64,000 nucleotides of DNA, from positions 102,989-166,988 of the forward strand of contig NZ_WWEP01000021.1 of NCBI RefSeq assembly GCF_009848495.1. The letters run 5' to 3'. Positions within the stretch are counted from its first letter, which is position 1. Each line of letters starts with the position of its first letter. The translations under genes and the position numbers were made by a program. Shown piece after piece: positions 62,563-64,000 of this stretch. The DNA comes from Flavobacterium sp. MK4S-17. GTDB taxonomy: Bacteria; Bacteroidota; Bacteroidia; Flavobacteriales; Flavobacteriaceae. The notes under the pieces were generated by a model. It worked only from the letters and a program-made list of their open reading frames with translations, did no database searches and was not told the origin of the DNA.

Positions 62563-63534
62563 ATGAGCATGGAATTATATCCATTAATTTTTGAACCCAT
62601 ACTTAAAGACAGGATATGGGGCGGGACAAAGCTTAGGGATAACCTGGGTAAACAAAACCTTCCTACCGAAACTACAGGTGAAAGCTGGGAGCTTTCGGCA
62701 GTGCAGGGGGATGTAAGCATTGTTAATAACGGACCGTATAAAGGCAAACCGCTTACTGAACTTTTGGATAGTTTTCCCCAAGAATTATTAGGCACAAAGG
62801 TTTACAGCCGTTTTGGTAAGCAATTTCCTTTACTGTTTAAGTTTCTTGATGCCCGCGAAGACCTTTCAATACAGGTGCACCCTAATGATGAACTGGCAAA
62901 GCAACGGCATAATTCTTTCGGCAAGACAGAAATGTGGTATGTAATGCAGGCAGATACCGACGCACGCATTATTGTAGGCTTTAAAAAGAAATCCAGCCCC
63001 GAAGAATACCTTGAGCACCTGCAAAACAAAAATCTTATTGAAATACTTAATGAGGTAAAGGTAAAAAAGGGCGATGTTTTCTTTCTGGAAACAGGAACCA
63101 TACATGCTATAGGTGCAGGCATTGTAATTGCTGAAATACAGCAAACTTCTGATATTACATACAGGATTTATGACTGGGACAGGGTAGATGCCAATGGCAA
63201 ATCAAGGGAACTGCACGTTGAGCAGGCACTTGATGCAATGAACTATAACACTACCGATACACAAAAGCAGTATACTACCGAGGAAAATAAAAGTAACCCG
63301 ATGGTTGACTGCCCTTATTTTACTACCAATTATTTACCCATAAATGGTAACGCATCAATTGAAAAGGATGGGGGAAGTTTTTCGGTTTATATTTGTACGG
63401 AAGGGGAATATACCATACAATTGGAAGGCAAAAGCCACAACTTTAAAAAAGGTGATACCATACTGGTTCCGGCAGCAGTTAAGGCTTTTACGCTTAACGG
63501 CAATGCCACACTGTTAGAAATATATATTTCTTAA
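62563..63534 (+). CDS. manA: Mannose-6-phosphate isomerase, class I
   Basis: A 323-aa cupin-type isomerase that interconverts mannose-6-phosphate and fructose-6-phosphate. Zinc ligands are in the SIQVHPNDELAK run and the KTEMWYV glutamate, and the conserved GTIHAIGAGIVIAEIQQTSDITYRIYDW is present. It is the short (Bacillus-type) form. It starts 1 base after queD; the start could also be the next ATG (62569). Confidence 0.95.
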   Translation: MSMELYPLIFEPILKDRIWGGTKLRDNLGKQNLPTETTGESWELSAVQGDVSIVNNGPYKGKPLTELLDSFPQELLGTKVYSRFGKQFPLLFKFLDAREDLSIQVHPNDELAKQRHNSFGKTEMWYVMQADTDARIIVGFKKKSSPEEYLEHLQNKNLIEILNEVKVKKGDVFFLETGTIHAIGAGIVIAEIQQTSDITYRIYDWDRVDANGKSRELHVEQALDAMNYNTTDTQKQYTTEENKSNPMVDCPYFTTNYLPINGNASIEKDGGSFSVYICTEGEYTIQLEGKSHNFKKGDTILVPAAVKAFTLNGNATLLEIYIS

Positions 63535-63557
63535 CAAATTGAACCCGCTAATAATTG

Positions 63558-63565
63558 TAATTTTG
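63558..63565 (+). promoter_or_regulatory. -7 element (TAATTTTG) for the small helical gene
   Basis: An exact TAnnTTTG match 27 bases before ATG 63593; a TTG at 63539-63541 lies 16 bases upstream. Confidence 0.45.
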
Positions 63566-63592
63566 CAACATTAATTTAAACAAATAATAAAA

Positions 63593-63859
63593 ATGGCAAG
63601 CGTAAAAAATTTAAAAAAGGATATCAACTACGTTTTAGGTGATATTATAGAGGCAGTTTATATTTGGGAGATGACTACAACCGGAAAGCCGACTGCCGAA
63701 TCTGACGCTGTGGTGGATGAAGCTATTGCAGTTTTTGACAGCCTTATTAAAAAAGTAAACCAAAAAGATGTAGAAAATAAAAAACAGCACTTCAGGCAAA
63801 TTAATAAAGAGCTTGAAGATTCTGCTAAAAAGCTGGTAGACAAGGTGAACGATTTATAA
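63593..63859 (+). CDS. Small helical hypothetical protein
   Basis: An 88-aa acidic/basic helical protein: start ASVKNLKKDINYVLGDIIEAVYIWE, an inner AVVDEAIAVFDSLIKKVN helix and a C-terminal helix (HFRQINKELEDSAKKLVDKV). No cysteine, signal peptide or membrane helix. The pattern suggests a three-helix bundle or coiled coil. I recall close relatives in other Flavobacteriaceae, without assigned function. It is a single gene before the tRNA. Confidence 0.75.
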   Translation: MASVKNLKKDINYVLGDIIEAVYIWEMTTTGKPTAESDAVVDEAIAVFDSLIKKVNQKDVENKKQHFRQINKELEDSAKKLVDKVNDL

Positions 63860-63867
63860 CGTAAAAA

Positions 63868-63895
63868 CACTTGTAAAAAGTGCATGTTTTTTTTT
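63868..63895 (+). terminator. Weak terminator after the small helical gene
   Basis: A short 5-bp stem (63868-63872 with 63878-63882) followed 4 bases later by a run of T (63887-63895). The stem is short, so confidence is limited. Confidence 0.4.
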
Positions 63896-63923
63896 GGAAA
63901 TATCAGTTTCAGGATTATATTTG
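63894..63923 (+). promoter_or_regulatory. Promoter of tRNA-Thr
   Basis: A TTG at 63894-63896 (-33) and TATATTTG at 63916-63923 (-7) with a 19-base spacer, the closest match in this window to the Bacteroidota consensus. The tRNA begins 16 bases after the box. Confidence 0.8.
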
Positions 63924-63938
63924 CACCCGAATTGAGAT

Positions 63939-64000
63939 GCCGGTGTAGCTCAGCTGGCTAGAGCAGCTGATTTGTAATCAGCAGGTCGTGGGTTCGAGTC
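63939..64000 (+). tRNA. tRNA-Thr(TGT), 3' end cut by window edge
   Basis: The sequence from 63939 reads as a tRNA 5' half: a GCCGGTG acceptor arm, the GTAGCTCAGCTGGCTAGAGC D-arm, an anticodon stem GCTGA/TCAGC with loop TTTGTAA (anticodon TGT, Thr for ACA), and the start of the T-arm (GGTTCGAGTC). The 3' acceptor end lies beyond the window. Confidence 0.93.

Overview
The window looks like a chromosomal segment of a Flavobacteriaceae bacterium (Bacteroidota). Supporting signs are a type IX secretion cargo with a C-terminal sorting tail, a PorV/PorQ-type outer-membrane protein, a GldH-like lipoprotein, Bacteroidota-type promoter elements (TAnnTTTG boxes), no consistent Shine-Dalgarno sequences, several TTG/GTG starts and a low-GC, AGG-arginine-rich coding style. 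No rRNA, CRISPR array, transposase, integrase or prophage was seen. No gap between genes exceeds about 190 bases.

Layout. 1-9.3 kb: end of enolase, a LytS/LytTR-type two-component pair with a secreted T9SS protein behind it, citrate synthase, and two pentein-fold hydrolases (arginine deiminase/DDAH-like and CtlX). 9.3-13 kb: an Rrf2 regulator followed by a sulfate-assimilation operon (DUF2061 protein, cysH, cysD, cysN) with a dyad symmetry at its promoter. 13-18 kb: MarC, a GldH-like lipoprotein, a carboxypeptidase-regulatory-like protein, a CoA-binding protein, a sodium:solute symporter and recR.

18.1-48.4 kb: one large Wzx/Wzy-type surface polysaccharide locus, almost all on the + strand and tightly packed. 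It encodes routes to UDP-GalNAcA (TviC/TviB), UDP-GlcA and UDP-GalA, a dTDP-4-keto-6-deoxyglucose-derived amino sugar (RfbA, RfbB and a DegT aminotransferase, without RfbC/RfbD), UDP-ManNAc (WecB), and the initiating sugar UDP-di-N-acetylbacillosamine (PglF/E/D) with its phosphoglycosyltransferase PglC. It also has a flippase, a polymerase, five glycosyltransferases, two ATP-grasp proteins, tandem deacetylase-like paralogues, the Wza/Wzc export pair and a convergent CpsB-type tyrosine phosphatase. A block at 27.45-30.19 kb is visibly more AT-rich and looks like an acquired serotype cassette.

48.4-57.6 kb: cell-envelope genes (DUF4105, PorV/PorQ family, pssA, GH25 muramidase) and a minus-strand operon kpsF-tatC-CMD-lptB that joins Kdo precursor synthesis to LPS export, then recQ. 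57.7-59.4 kb: small uncharacterised proteins and a DUF3667 membrane protein. 59.5-64 kb: an FAD oxidoreductase, a lipoprotein, the packed trio idi-queD-manA, a small helical protein and the 5' part of tRNA-Thr(TGT) behind a near-ideal promoter.

The most promising material for something new is inside the polysaccharide locus: the tandem DDW/HGREH proteins (33.6-35.9 kb) and the two ATP-grasp proteins, which could together decorate an amino-sugar-containing repeat unit. All function calls come from reading translated sequence; no database search was run.
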